Positions 25,329 through 34,751 are shown, counted from the stretch's first letter. The stretch: DNA of 64,000 nt from Candidatus Gastranaerophilales bacterium (GCA_944323485.1 CALUSR010000003.1:1-64000), one strand, 5' to 3'. Translations and numbers: made by a program. Notes: generated by a model not told the origin, from the sequence alone.

Positions 25329-26375
25329 ATGAATAAGGAATGTAAACTCTTAATAGACACATCTTTTTTCTTTAATCCTATTACAGGAATTGGCGCTTAT
25401 ACCTTAACGGTATTAAACATATTAAAATTAAACAATATAAAATATCAAACTTTAGAACTAAAACTACCTAAAGGAACAAGGAATAAATATATCTTCCATA
25501 CTATATGGCTAAATACAATTATTTGGTTACATACATTTTGTAATAAACCAAACATAATAATTTTCCCTGCTTTTATAATGCCTTTTTTTACAAGAAAAAA
25601 AACAAAATACATCACAGTCATACATGACTTGGCTCATTTAAGAGAAAATGAAATGACAAAATATTCAAGATGCATTTTTGACCTTTCAACAAATATCACA
25701 ATAAAAAAAGCAAATACAATCGTCACTGTATCAGAAACCATAAAAAATGAACTAATACAAACTTTTAATATCGACCAACACAGAATCAAAGTTGTATATA
25801 ATTCTATCGGAGAACATTTCTTAAACTCAAAAAATAATCCTGAAATACTGGAGAAATATAATATAAGCCAACAAAAATATATCTTATCTGTAGCAACACT
25901 CAACAGAAGAAAAAACATCCCTGAATTGATTAAAGCTTTTGAATCAATTACTGATAAATATCCTGATATAAAACTCGTACTGGTCGGAGGAATGGGGAAC
26001 GAAAAAAGAGAGCTACTAACAAAACATCCGAATGTTATATTCACCGGATATATCCATGATGAAGACCTCCCATCCTTATACAAAAATGCTCTATTGTACG
26101 TTTTTCCATCCTTATATGAAGGTTTTGGCATTCCTCTAATCGAGGCTCAATATTCAAATTGTCCTGTTCTATGCTCTGACATCCCTGTATTTCAAGAAGT
26201 AGCAGGAAACGGTGCAGAATTTTGCACTCCTGATTCAAATGGTATTGCTGCAAAGTTGGAATATCTCATAAATAATGAACAAAGAAGACTAGAACTAATC
26301 TCACTTGGTCAAGAGAATGTCAAAAGATTTTCTATAGAAAATATTGCACAACAACTAAAAGAGGTAATTTTATAA
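25329..26375 (+). CDS. GT4-family glycosyltransferase (mannosyltransferase-like)
   Basis: A 348-aa GT-B enzyme. The N terminus has GIGAYTLTVL. The middle has VIHDLAH and TVSETIKNEL, typical of the mannosyltransferase-like GT4 branch. The C-terminal half has LSVATLNRRKNIPELIKAF, LVGG and an intact E-x7-E motif, EGFGIPLIEA. AAAGGA lies 14 bases before the ATG. It is 3 bases upstream of the acetyltransferase gene, so the two form an operon. Confidence 0.88.
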   Translation: MNKECKLLIDTSFFFNPITGIGAYTLTVLNILKLNNIKYQTLELKLPKGTRNKYIFHTIWLNTIIWLHTFCNKPNIIIFPAFIMPFFTRKKTKYITVIHDLAHLRENEMTKYSRCIFDLSTNITIKKANTIVTVSETIKNELIQTFNIDQHRIKVVYNSIGEHFLNSKNNPEILEKYNISQQKYILSVATLNRRKNIPELIKAFESITDKYPDIKLVLVGGMGNEKRELLTKHPNVIFTGYIHDEDLPSLYKNALLYVFPSLYEGFGIPLIEAQYSNCPVLCSDIPVFQEVAGNGAEFCTPDSNGIAAKLEYLINNEQRRLELISLGQENVKRFSIENIAQQLKEVIL

Positions 26376-26378
26376 ACA

Positions 26379-27074
26379 ATGATTAAGCTAACATTAATTA
26401 TTTTAATAATTATTTTTGTATTAAATTTAATTATCATGCGGATTTATTCAAGTATATATAAATCCGTAAAAAAACTAAAAAAAAGAAATAACGAGCCTTT
26501 GAATATCTCCACTAAGAAAAACATATTAAATATATTTAAATCATATTTATTTGCTTTTTGTAATCTTAATTTAATAGTAATAGGATTAATACCAAGTTTT
26601 CATATCCGACAATTTTTATATAAAAATATCTTTTTAATGAAAATAGGTAAAGGATCTAAAATTAGAGGATTTGTAGAAATTATATCTCCTTGGAACATAG
26701 AAATTGGTAAAAATACAATGATTGGAAAAAATGTCAAACTAGATGGAAGAAATGGATTAAAAATAGGAAATAATGTAAATATATCAGACTGTACCGCTAT
26801 ATGGACAGAGCAACATGATATAAATGATGAATACTTCAGATCTTTAAACTCAAATGGACAAGTTATAATTAAAGACAGAGTTTGGCTTTGTTTCAGAAGC
26901 ATTATACTACCAAATATTGTTATTGATGAAGGAGCAGTAGTTGCATCTGGAACAATAGTAACCAAAAATATAAAAGAATTCTCTTTATATACAGGAATAC
27001 CTGCAGAAAGAAAAAAAGAAAGAAATAAATCATTGAATTATGAATTAAATCTTACAGGATTTCATTTTTATTAA
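26379..27074 (+). CDS. left-handed beta-helix acyltransferase (WcaF/maltose-acetyltransferase-like)
   Basis: A 231-aa protein. An N-terminal membrane helix (about 4-22) and a second hydrophobic stretch precede hexapeptide-repeat coils (IGKGSKI, IEIGKNTMIGKNVKL, LKIGNNVNI, VIDEGAVVASGTIV). The loop WTEQHDIND supplies the catalytic-type His. It likely O-acetylates a sugar during polysaccharide assembly. The membrane anchor is unusual for this family. It sits between two glycosyltransferase genes on the same strand. Confidence 0.8.
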   Translation: MIKLTLIILIIIFVLNLIIMRIYSSIYKSVKKLKKRNNEPLNISTKKNILNIFKSYLFAFCNLNLIVIGLIPSFHIRQFLYKNIFLMKIGKGSKIRGFVEIISPWNIEIGKNTMIGKNVKLDGRNGLKIGNNVNISDCTAIWTEQHDINDEYFRSLNSNGQVIIKDRVWLCFRSIILPNIVIDEGAVVASGTIVTKNIKEFSLYTGIPAERKKERNKSLNYELNLTGFHFY

Positions 27075-27102
27075 AAAGTAGATTTATAGGATTAAAACAA
27101 CA

Positions 27103-28152
27103 ATGACTACTATTAAAATTTCAATAATAACAACTTTCTACAATCTTGAAGAATATGCAAAAAGATGTGTTGATTCTCTCACATCCCAAACTCTTCAAGA
27201 TATAGAAATCATATGCGTAAATGATGGTTCACAAGATAATACAATAAATATTCTTCAAGAACTTGCACAAAATGATAACAGAATAAAAATTATCGACAAA
27301 AAAAATGAAGGAGTCTCTATCGCTAGAAACACAGGAATTAACGCAGCATCAGGAGAATACATTATGTTTGTTGATGGTGATGACTATCTTGAACCAAATG
27401 CCTGTGAAATTTTATACAAAAAAGCAATCGACACAAATGTTGATATAATTTCTTTTCAAAGAAATTTCATAATCAAAGATAAAATAACTAAAGATAAATC
27501 TTTTTATCCTAATAATAATATAAAAAATAAAACATATTTGTTCTATGACAAAATAGATGAGACTTTTCAATCTATACAAATTCTTTGTTGGGATAAACTA
27601 TATCGAAAAAGTCTTATATGTAAAAATAATATCAAATTTCCTGAAAACTTAAATTTTGGAGAAGATAGTATCTTTTTATTTTATTGTCTAGAAACAAATC
27701 CGCAAATTTTAATAATAGAAGACTACCTTTATAATTACACTGTTTCAAGAAAAAATTCTTTAACAGAAGGAATGAGTAAAATTAAACAAAACAAATACTC
27801 TACATTTTCTAAAATAGTAAAATGTATTAATTACATTAACAATAATCTTACAAAAAACAGATTATTACAGTTACATTCTATCAATCGTTTTTTTTATGTA
27901 TTAATAAACATTTGTTCTCACCTATATTTTACACAACATAAACGAGAATATATCTCATTAATTGAACAAATATTGGACCTCTACAAAGATTTTGATAAAA
28001 AAACAGTCGAAAAGATGAACGGCTACAACCTAGCAAAAAAATATCTTCTGATGGACAAATACCATCTGTTAGGAATTTATTTATCAATTATCAGACCTGT
28101 TGGAAAATATTGTTTAGTCCGCCCTTATCGTATTTTGAGAAAAATATTCTAA
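27103..28152 (+). CDS. GT2-family glycosyltransferase
   Basis: A 349-aa GT-A enzyme. Typical motifs are SIITTFYNLEEYAKRCVDSL at the start, VNDGSQDNT, NTGINAASGEYIMFVDGDDYL (DxD-type metal site) and a later NFGEDSIF. It transfers a sugar from a nucleotide donor; specificity cannot be read. Its last 39 bases overlap the convergent acyltransferase gene. Confidence 0.92.
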   Translation: MTTIKISIITTFYNLEEYAKRCVDSLTSQTLQDIEIICVNDGSQDNTINILQELAQNDNRIKIIDKKNEGVSIARNTGINAASGEYIMFVDGDDYLEPNACEILYKKAIDTNVDIISFQRNFIIKDKITKDKSFYPNNNIKNKTYLFYDKIDETFQSIQILCWDKLYRKSLICKNNIKFPENLNFGEDSIFLFYCLETNPQILIIEDYLYNYTVSRKNSLTEGMSKIKQNKYSTFSKIVKCINYINNNLTKNRLLQLHSINRFFYVLINICSHLYFTQHKREYISLIEQILDLYKDFDKKTVEKMNGYNLAKKYLLMDKYHLLGIYLSIIRPVGKYCLVRPYRILRKIF

Positions 28153-29217
28153 CACTTTTGAATACAATTTTTTGAATATCAAACTCAATATAATAGTACC
28201 CAAAAGTAATATTATCGCTATAAAAAATATATTAGAAATTGAATCTATAGGAAATATCCTGACTAAATATTTATGAGAAAGAATAATCAAAATCTGATGG
28301 ATTAAATAACACTCCATACTTATAGAACCTAAAAATATATTTATCTTGTTATTCAAAAATTCATTCAAAATACTTGAAGTTCTATTGCATAAATACAAAA
28401 TAGTAAAAGAAAATACAGGAATATAAACAACCTGCGTAAAAATCAGCTCATATGGTTTCATCTTGAAAGAAAATAAATATAACCCGACTAAAAATACTAT
28501 CAAAACTACATCTAAAAAGTTTTTCAAATGTTTTTTCGACTCAAAAATATCAACCTTCACTAAATAATCTTTATAAAAAATCCCAACGAGAATACCTGAA
28601 AAATATTGTAAAAATCTTATTGGAGGAAAATGGTAGAAATAGGAATAAAATTTTATATCAAGAAAAGGAGGACTCAACAATACACTAACAATAATAAGAA
28701 AAATCCAGATAGATAGATAGATAGATAGATAAGACTTTACCTTAGCCATTTTTTTCAAAAAATAAAAAACAAAAGGTGTCAGAAGATAACACAAAAATAT
28801 CGCCGAAACAAACCATGCAACAGAGTTAAACATAGAATAATTTTTCAAAAAAGATTGAATCATGGTCATATACAGAAAAATAAATTCGCATAATTTAACC
28901 CACAAAACTTTTTTCGTAACTATAGCAATAATCAATCCGATAAAACCGGTCAAAATATACAATGGATAAATTTTTATAATTCTCTTCATTATAAAAGTCT
29001 TAATCTTATCAAAATCCAACACTTGAAACTTATCAGAGTATCCAAGAGCAATACAAAAACCTGATAAAATGAAGAAAAATGTCACTGCAAAATTTCCGTT
29101 ATATAAAAAATTCTCGAACAAAAAATTTCCTATCTGTGATTTTTTTATAAATGAAAAATGAGATAGAAAAATAGATAAAAATAAATAAAATCTCACAGAT
29201 GTCAACGCATTAATCAT
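28114..29217 (-). CDS. acyltransferase family 3 protein with tetranucleotide repeat
   Basis: A 367-aa membrane acyltransferase of the OafA type, with about ten hydrophobic segments. The start is ATG at 29217, overlapping the flippase end by 8 bases; a TTG at 29232 is less likely. The first helix SVRFYLFLSIFLSHF carries the conserved Arg and the His. Six AGAT copies (28707-28730) encode the SYLSIYLSI stretch near residue 165 in the current reading frame. Gain or loss of one copy would truncate the protein. The predicted role is O-acylation of the surface glycan. Confidence 0.85.
   Translation of the reverse strand: MINALTSVRFYLFLSIFLSHFSFIKKSQIGNFLFENFLYNGNFAVTFFFILSGFCIALGYSDKFQVLDFDKIKTFIMKRIIKIYPLYILTGFIGLIIAIVTKKVLWVKLCEFIFLYMTMIQSFLKNYSMFNSVAWFVSAIFLCYLLTPFVFYFLKKMAKVKSYLSIYLSIWIFLIIVSVLLSPPFLDIKFYSYFYHFPPIRFLQYFSGILVGIFYKDYLVKVDIFESKKHLKNFLDVVLIVFLVGLYLFSFKMKPYELIFTQVVYIPVFSFTILYLCNRTSSILNEFLNNKINIFLGSISMECYLIHQILIILSHKYLVRIFPIDSISNIFFIAIILLLGTIILSLIFKKLYSKVLEYFSQNTIRAD
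28707..28731. repeat. (AGAT)6 microsatellite inside acyltransferase gene
   Basis: Six perfect AGAT units plus one base, in phase with the ORF on the minus strand. The unit length is not a multiple of three, so copy-number change shifts the frame. Confidence 0.9.
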
Positions 29218-30517
29218 AAAATCTACTCCCAATTGTTTCTTTCATCTTCTTCATAATCCTATCTGCAACAAACTTATGAAATACCAGATTCAAAATCTGT
29301 GCCAGAACAAGAGAAACTGCAATGGCATAAATCCCTATGCTATGTCTGAAAACAGGCAAAAGCGATGCAAATATAACCAAAAATGAAAGATTAATAAACA
29401 ACACTGTCTTCGCCTTTTTGGACTGAATATTGACACATACATAAGGAGTTTCAAAGAAAATAATAAAATACCACGGACTCAAACACAAAAACAAAAGTGA
29501 TATCATCTTCAAATCCAAAGCGGTCAGCCTATTAGACGTAATCAAAGAAATAACAGGTCCCTGCACAAAATACGCAACCACCACAGCCACAAAAAAGACA
29601 ACACTTCCCCACATCAAAAACGACACGGAAGCTTTCTTGATAGACTCAACATCGTGTTTTGAAACAAATTTTGAAATCTTTGAACGCAGAATATTTTTGG
29701 ATGGTCCGATAGAAAAATTATTGGCTATATCCAAAATCTTCCTCGCATAATAAAAATATGATACATACCCCTGAGGGAATGTTACCAAAAAGTTATTGAA
29801 TATAACAGGAATTGTCATCGACCAAAAGCTGTTGCCAAACTGCATAATCATACTGTTTTTTATGAATCTCGTCATATAATCCTGCCATCCGACAAATTTA
29901 AAGCGTATCAAAGTCTTTGAAATATAAACACTTCCGAACAAAGCTACAAAAAACAGACCTATAGCCTGAGCATAGGCAAGGTAATAAATATTTGTATGGT
30001 GATTAAAAATCATAAAAATCTGTGTCAACACAACTAGCAGATTTGGAATAATCACAAGCATATAAGGAATTGAAAATCTCATCTCTGCATTCAACAAACG
30101 CTCATTTATTCCGTTTACCGGATAAAATACAAGCCCCAAAGTCAAAATAGACAACAAATTTTTCAAAATTTCAAATCGGTGAGAGTCAATATCAAGAGTA
30201 AAGAGTTTTATTACAAAACTTAAACCGAAATGGAAAACAAGACAACATATAATCCCTGCAAACAACGAAAAAATCAACGCACAATTATAAAAATCATGAG
30301 ATTTTTTCAACGACTGCACTTTCAACTCGTTATAGAACTGCATAAACTGGTCTACAGGCATAAGCAAAATAAGACAAAAAACAGAAAATATAGACAAAGC
30401 AAGAAGATAAGCATCAGAATAAGCTGATACCCCAAACACCCTCATTATAAGAACCGAATTCAGTATCCCGACAGCTATTTGTATTATTACAAGAAAGTTA
30501 TATTTGATGTTGAACAT
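29210..30517 (-). CDS. polysaccharide flippase (Wzx/MurJ-like)
   Basis: A 435-aa protein with about twelve to fourteen hydrophobic helices. The N-terminal signature VFGVSAYSDAYLLALSIF resembles MurJ/MviN and related lipid-linked oligosaccharide flippases. It moves undecaprenyl-linked repeat units across the inner membrane. It is upstream of, and overlaps by 8 bases, the phase-variable acyltransferase gene, so the two are cotranscribed. The ribosome binding site is weak. Confidence 0.85.
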   Translation of the reverse strand: MFNIKYNFLVIIQIAVGILNSVLIMRVFGVSAYSDAYLLALSIFSVFCLILLMPVDQFMQFYNELKVQSLKKSHDFYNCALIFSLFAGIICCLVFHFGLSFVIKLFTLDIDSHRFEILKNLLSILTLGLVFYPVNGINERLLNAEMRFSIPYMLVIIPNLLVVLTQIFMIFNHHTNIYYLAYAQAIGLFFVALFGSVYISKTLIRFKFVGWQDYMTRFIKNSMIMQFGNSFWSMTIPVIFNNFLVTFPQGYVSYFYYARKILDIANNFSIGPSKNILRSKISKFVSKHDVESIKKASVSFLMWGSVVFFVAVVVAYFVQGPVISLITSNRLTALDLKMISLLFLCLSPWYFIIFFETPYVCVNIQSKKAKTVLFINLSFLVIFASLLPVFRHSIGIYAIAVSLVLAQILNLVFHKFVADRIMKKMKETIGSRFYD

Positions 30518-30618
30518 TCATTTATTCTATAATAAACAAAATATTTTCTTATATTTTTATATTTATAAATAATAATTACATATAAAATAATATTTTCCCA
30601 TACAACAGAGAACCACCG

Positions 30619-31503
30619 ATGAAAAAAATAAACAAAGAAAAAATAAAAACCTGGCTGGTCACAGGAGCATCAAGCGGCATAGGAAAGCAAATATCAAAAG
30701 AACTCCTCAACAGAGGATACAATGTCATAGCAATCGCAAGAAACATCCCTGACATCACTCACAGAAACGTCCTGTGCCTCTCTGTCGACGTAACAAAGCC
30801 TGATACAATCAACGACGCTATCAAAAAAGGAATCGAAAAATTCGGAAAAATTGATGTCCTGCTCAACAATGCGGGCATAACAGCAAGCGTCACACTTGAA
30901 GAAGAAACCCTCGAACATATGAAATCAGTCATGGAAACAAACTTCTTCGGATATTTCAACACCATACATGCCATCCTCCCCCACTTCCGCCAAAACAAAA
31001 ACGGAACAATCATCAACAACATATCAGAATCAGGACTTACCCCGAGTGCCTACAGTTCAGCCTATTGCTCATCAAAGCATGCGCTTGAAGGGCTGACAGG
31101 AGTTTGTCTTATTGAAACACAAAAATTTTGCAGGGTAATGTCCATTGAACCCGGCTGGTTTGAAGGAACAAATATTATAAAGAATCAAATTCGTACAAAC
31201 TCAGCTTATGACGAATACAAAGACCTTTCACCGCTGCACAAACCGGTTAACGGCTCTTTCAAAAATGACCTCACCATCGCTCTCAACGGCATAATCGATA
31301 CGGTTGAGCTGGAAAAACTGCCAAGAAGGCTTATTCTCGGCAAAGATGCCTTTCAAAAAATAAAATCAGAAGCAGACTCTCTGAGAAAAGACCTCAAAAA
31401 CTCCAAAGCACAAGCAATGAAATGCTCTATACAAAATACAATCTTCAACAAAATAAAACTTAAACTTATAAATATCTTATCCAACAACAAAAAACTTTCA
31501 TGA
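30619..31503 (+). CDS. short-chain dehydrogenase/reductase
   Basis: A 294-aa classical SDR. The NAD(P)-binding TGASSGIG is at 15-22, the NNAG stretch at 83-86, and the catalytic Tyr149 and Lys153 in YCSSK with an upstream Ser. Codon usage is back to the CTC/ATC-rich style of the flanks. The substrate is unknown. It is divergent from the flippase and 41 bases before the Wzz gene, which suggests a link to polysaccharide or lipid metabolism. Confidence 0.88.
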   Translation: MKKINKEKIKTWLVTGASSGIGKQISKELLNRGYNVIAIARNIPDITHRNVLCLSVDVTKPDTINDAIKKGIEKFGKIDVLLNNAGITASVTLEEETLEHMKSVMETNFFGYFNTIHAILPHFRQNKNGTIINNISESGLTPSAYSSAYCSSKHALEGLTGVCLIETQKFCRVMSIEPGWFEGTNIIKNQIRTNSAYDEYKDLSPLHKPVNGSFKNDLTIALNGIIDTVELEKLPRRLILGKDAFQKIKSEADSLRKDLKNSKAQAMKCSIQNTIFNKIKLKLINILSNNKKLS

Positions 31504-31544
31504 TATCATATCTCTTGTAAACAAAAATCACGGAAAGAAAAACA

Positions 31545-32873
31545 ATGGAACCGCAAGAACTCGATGAAGAACTGACGATTGATCTCAAAAAAATATTCAA
31601 AACCCTATGGAGCAGAAAAAAAACAATATTCCTCACATTTGTCCTCATCACGGGATTTTTTACCGCTCTGACTTTTATCCTGCCGAAAAAATATACTGTA
31701 GATGCTGATTTGTATATAAACAAAACGGGAACGACAAACCTCTCAGATCTGAACCCTTTTGTTATCGCTGATTTAGGTGGAAGCGGCGGTGGATTATCAG
31801 GAATGCTGGCAGGAGGAGCTTCAGGATTAAATGATGAACTCGAAATAATCCAATCCCCGCTTGTAATTGACAGAGTAATAAAAGAAAACAACTTAAGATA
31901 CAAAAAAGGAAAGAAAAAAGATGAATTTATTTCCACAAAAGTATTCCTCAAAAAAAATATTTCCATCGAAAACAAAAAAGGAACAAACGTCATCTCAATC
32001 ACATACAAAAATAAAGACCCGAAAGTTGCATACAACGTTGTAAAATCAATAATCTCCAACTACCAGCTTGTTAATGAAACACTGAACACCCAAAAAGCCT
32101 CAAGCGATAAAAAACTTATGGAAGAATCTCTCAAAGACGTAAACAAAGAGCTGAATCAAAAAATAGCAGAGATGAAAAAAAGCGGAGCCATGCCAAACAG
32201 CACGATGATGGGTCAGGTCGCTGTTATGCAAGGATACAACAAAGCTATCAGCTCAGCGCTCAACACTGTAGCGAATCAAGCAATCGAAGGTCAAAAAAGA
32301 CAAATAGCCGTTGATGCCGAAGTTGAAAAACTCAAAATGGTCAAATCAAAACTGGAATGGTCAACACTTGTTGAACAGATGGCTAAAAATGCAACAAACG
32401 TCACCATCCTCAAAGAGCCCGAACAAAAAAGAGATTTTGAATTTTCAGAACCAAAACTTCTGATTAACATCATCCTAGGACTCGTTTTCTCTCTCTTTGC
32501 ATCCCTTGTTTTAGTAATTCTTCTAGAGAATACGGATAAAAAAATGACCTACTCAACGCTAGGAGAAAAAGTTCTCTATGATTTGAACAAAAACACGGAT
32601 GACCTGAAAATTCTTCTCCTTGCTTCACCTGAGAAAAGTTTCACAGTTCTGGCTTTCGACGGCTTCAATACCGGAGATATGCAATCTTTGAGCACATTCT
32701 CAAACCTCAAAATAATCCCTGCAGACATCTCCCCTCAAACAGTCGATAACATAAAACGCACTGATAACATCATCCTCGCAAGCAAAATAGGACGTTCTTC
32801 AAGAAAACTTTATCTGCAACTCAAGAACATCTGTCAGGAAATGAAAAAAGACATCTATCTGGAAATTGTCTGA
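31545..32873 (+). CDS. polysaccharide chain-length regulator (Wzz) with degenerate kinase-like tail
   Basis: A 442-aa protein. It has a cytoplasmic N terminus, a first helix at about 29-46, a large periplasmic region with a Gly-rich patch (DLGGSGGGLSGMLAGGASG) and a coiled-coil segment, and a second helix near 307-328 after the PEQKRDFEFSEPK Pro-rich motif. About 110 further residues resemble the end of a bacterial tyrosine autokinase (RTDNIILASKIGRSSRK), but no Walker A motif or Tyr-rich tail is present. GGAAAG precedes the ATG. It likely controls polymer length with the Wzy- and SLBB-type proteins. Confidence 0.85.
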   Translation: MEPQELDEELTIDLKKIFKTLWSRKKTIFLTFVLITGFFTALTFILPKKYTVDADLYINKTGTTNLSDLNPFVIADLGGSGGGLSGMLAGGASGLNDELEIIQSPLVIDRVIKENNLRYKKGKKKDEFISTKVFLKKNISIENKKGTNVISITYKNKDPKVAYNVVKSIISNYQLVNETLNTQKASSDKKLMEESLKDVNKELNQKIAEMKKSGAMPNSTMMGQVAVMQGYNKAISSALNTVANQAIEGQKRQIAVDAEVEKLKMVKSKLEWSTLVEQMAKNATNVTILKEPEQKRDFEFSEPKLLINIILGLVFSLFASLVLVILLENTDKKMTYSTLGEKVLYDLNKNTDDLKILLLASPEKSFTVLAFDGFNTGDMQSLSTFSNLKIIPADISPQTVDNIKRTDNIILASKIGRSSRKLYLQLKNICQEMKKDIYLEIV

Positions 32874-32875
32874 TT

Positions 32876-33475
32876 ATGAACAGGAACACAAAAATTTTAT
32901 GTTCGACAAAATATCTCGAGCTGAAAGAAGCGGTGGCACCGAATGGAAAATCCGCATGGATTTATGCCCACAGACAAATCGCAACGGATGTTGTGGTGAT
33001 TGTACCGGTGCTCAAATCGGAAACGGAAGAAAAAATCCTGTTCCTGAAAACTCAAAGACCGCCTCTTTATGCAGAAAATAAAGCGGATATAAACATCGAA
33101 CTGCCTGCCGGACTTGTCGGAGATGAAAGAAAGGGAGAAAGTATCGAACAGGCAATTGAAGCAGAGCTGAGAGAAGAAACGGGACTGAGAGCCGACTCAA
33201 TAAAAATAGTTTCCCGCAAAATTGCAAGCTCAGCAGGCTGTACATCAGAAACATCAACTATCGCATTAGCAGAAATCACAGACACAACTGAAATCTCAAA
33301 ACCATTAAGCGATGGAGGCATTATTCTTGAGAGAATCTGGGTTAATGCAAATGACATCCGCGACTGGCTGCAAGAGCAGGAGAAAAACGGTTGTGCAATC
33401 AGCGCACAGGCTCTGTGCGGCTTGTTTTACTATTTCTCAGACACAACGGCTACATCACATCTCAACACAAAATAG
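32876..33475 (+). CDS. Nudix hydrolase (ADP-ribose pyrophosphatase-like)
   Basis: A 199-aa Nudix protein. The box runs G-D-E-R-K-G-E then, after seven residues, A-E-L-R-E-E-T-G-L (about 80-102). The usual Arg of the R-E-U part is Ala, while the metal-binding Glu residues are kept. The upstream ELPAGLVGD resembles ADP-ribose or nucleotide-sugar pyrophosphatases. It begins 2 bases after the Wzz gene stop, so it is in the same operon and may act on a nucleotide sugar. Confidence 0.85.
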   Translation: MNRNTKILCSTKYLELKEAVAPNGKSAWIYAHRQIATDVVVIVPVLKSETEEKILFLKTQRPPLYAENKADINIELPAGLVGDERKGESIEQAIEAELREETGLRADSIKIVSRKIASSAGCTSETSTIALAEITDTTEISKPLSDGGIILERIWVNANDIRDWLQEQEKNGCAISAQALCGLFYYFSDTTATSHLNTK

Positions 33476-33546
33476 CCCTCATAACTAAATTACTTTTCAT
33501 TCATTAATTCTACAATTTAAATAGTATAAAGAATGAGGACACAGTT

Positions 33547-34092
33547 ATGACAAAAACAACAGACAAAATCCTGAACCTGATGCTCATGGATGGCATTGTG
33601 CTGACAGCTCTCGGAATATGCGCAATTCTTCTTCCGAATTTGATGTCATTCACAACAAGCATAATCCTTAGCATAATTCTCACAATCTTCGGCGTTTACA
33701 AATTTATTAACACAATTATGATGAGAAAAGAAATCAAAAATCCATACCTGTCTGCAATAATCGGACTGTTAATTATTTCAGCAGGCATCTATCTGTTTTT
33801 TCATCCGATATTTAACCTGCTCCTTTTAACAATCTTGATTGCACTGTATTTTATTCTTGAATCAATAAACTCAATTTACCTGACTTTTGAAAACAGGGGA
33901 ATTGTAAGATACTGGTGGACGGGATTTTTCATGGCGGCTGTTCAGCTATTTTTAGGAATTTTTATTCTCATTTCTCTTCCCTTCAGCTCGCTATGGCTGC
34001 TTGGGACTCTCCTTGGCATAAGCTTTTTGATTAACGGCATCCTGACAATCGTCATGTTTACATCGTCAAAAATGATAGAATCTGAACTCTAA
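33547..34092 (+). CDS. HdeD-like DUF308 membrane protein
   Basis: A 181-aa protein of six paired hydrophobic helices. Internal repetition of short hairpin units (GICAILLPNLMSF..., GIYLFFHPIF...) is the pattern of DUF308/HdeD proteins. The biochemical role is unknown; E. coli HdeD is linked to acid resistance. GAGGACA precedes the ATG. Its stop codon lies in the shared terminator hairpin with the convergent 34123 gene. Confidence 0.8.
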   Translation: MTKTTDKILNLMLMDGIVLTALGICAILLPNLMSFTTSIILSIILTIFGVYKFINTIMMRKEIKNPYLSAIIGLLIISAGIYLFFHPIFNLLLLTILIALYFILESINSIYLTFENRGIVRYWWTGFFMAAVQLFLGIFILISLPFSSLWLLGTLLGISFLINGILTIVMFTSSKMIESEL

Positions 34093-34124
34093 AGAAAAGG
34101 GAACCAAATGGTTCCCTTTTCTTT
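34091..34124. terminator. bidirectional terminator
   Basis: A perfect 15-bp stem (34091-34105 with 34110-34124) around AAAT has A-rich and T-rich flanks in the stem itself. It serves the convergent 33547 and 34123 genes. Parts of both stop codons are inside the stem. Confidence 0.9.
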
Positions 34125-34620
34125 AGCTTCTTATCCAAAAATGTTCCAGCATCTCTTTTACACTCTTTGTTTGTCCCTTTGTTGTCCGGGTAATTTCACC
34201 GTCAGCAATTTTTTGAGCAGCCTCAAGAACCGCATCGGAATTTGTTGAATACTTTGTTGCTGCCAGCTTGTTAGCTGCAGAAGCCTTTTCTGTATTCGAA
34301 CCATTTATATAAGCATTCCAAGCATTAAGCATCTTCCAGTAACCCGTATCAAAAGTCTTACCGGTTGTCATGTAGTCTTTATTTCCGATTTTATACAAAT
34401 GATCATCTCTTGTGGCAAAAAGAACTTTTGCCCTGTCTTCTCTGTTCTCAGGGTCAGAAATAATCACAACATCAACACCCATATCATCCAAATCACTCAC
34501 TGCAGATGAATACTCAATTTCCTGCTCAAGTTTTTCGGCAAGTTTTGATGCAGTCTTTCCCATTCCTTCAGTAGACACCAAAACACGACCAAAATTTAAA
34601 CTGTTATTCGACACATTCAT
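34123..34620 (-). CDS. 165-aa unknown protein with N-terminal NFG stretch
   Basis: A soluble protein of unknown function starting MNVSNNSLNFGRVLV, with F10-G11. The first half alternates strand and helix around DDMGVDVVIISDPENR, like a small Rossmann-type fold. The second half is helical and Lys/Ala-rich. No signal peptide or membrane segment is seen. It is convergent with the DUF308 gene and shares its terminator. Confidence 0.72.
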   Translation of the reverse strand: MNVSNNSLNFGRVLVSTEGMGKTASKLAEKLEQEIEYSSAVSDLDDMGVDVVIISDPENREDRAKVLFATRDDHLYKIGNKDYMTTGKTFDTGYWKMLNAWNAYINGSNTEKASAANKLAATKYSTNSDAVLEAAQKIADGEITRTTKGQTKSVKEMLEHFWIRS

Positions 34621-34720
34621 TGACCTAAAACCTCTTATTTTGTATTCAATACCAATCTAAGTAACCTGAATATCTTTTATTGCTAATTTCTAGAAAAATC
34701 TTTAATATTTTTTCATAAAT

Positions 34721-34751
34721 AAAAAACCTGCCTGAGAAACCTCAAACAGGT
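34721..34751 (-). terminator. terminator of the 34781 gene
   Basis: On the minus strand, ACCTGTTTGAG pairs with CTCAGGCAGGT (two mismatches in eleven) and runs into a T tract. Confidence 0.75.
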
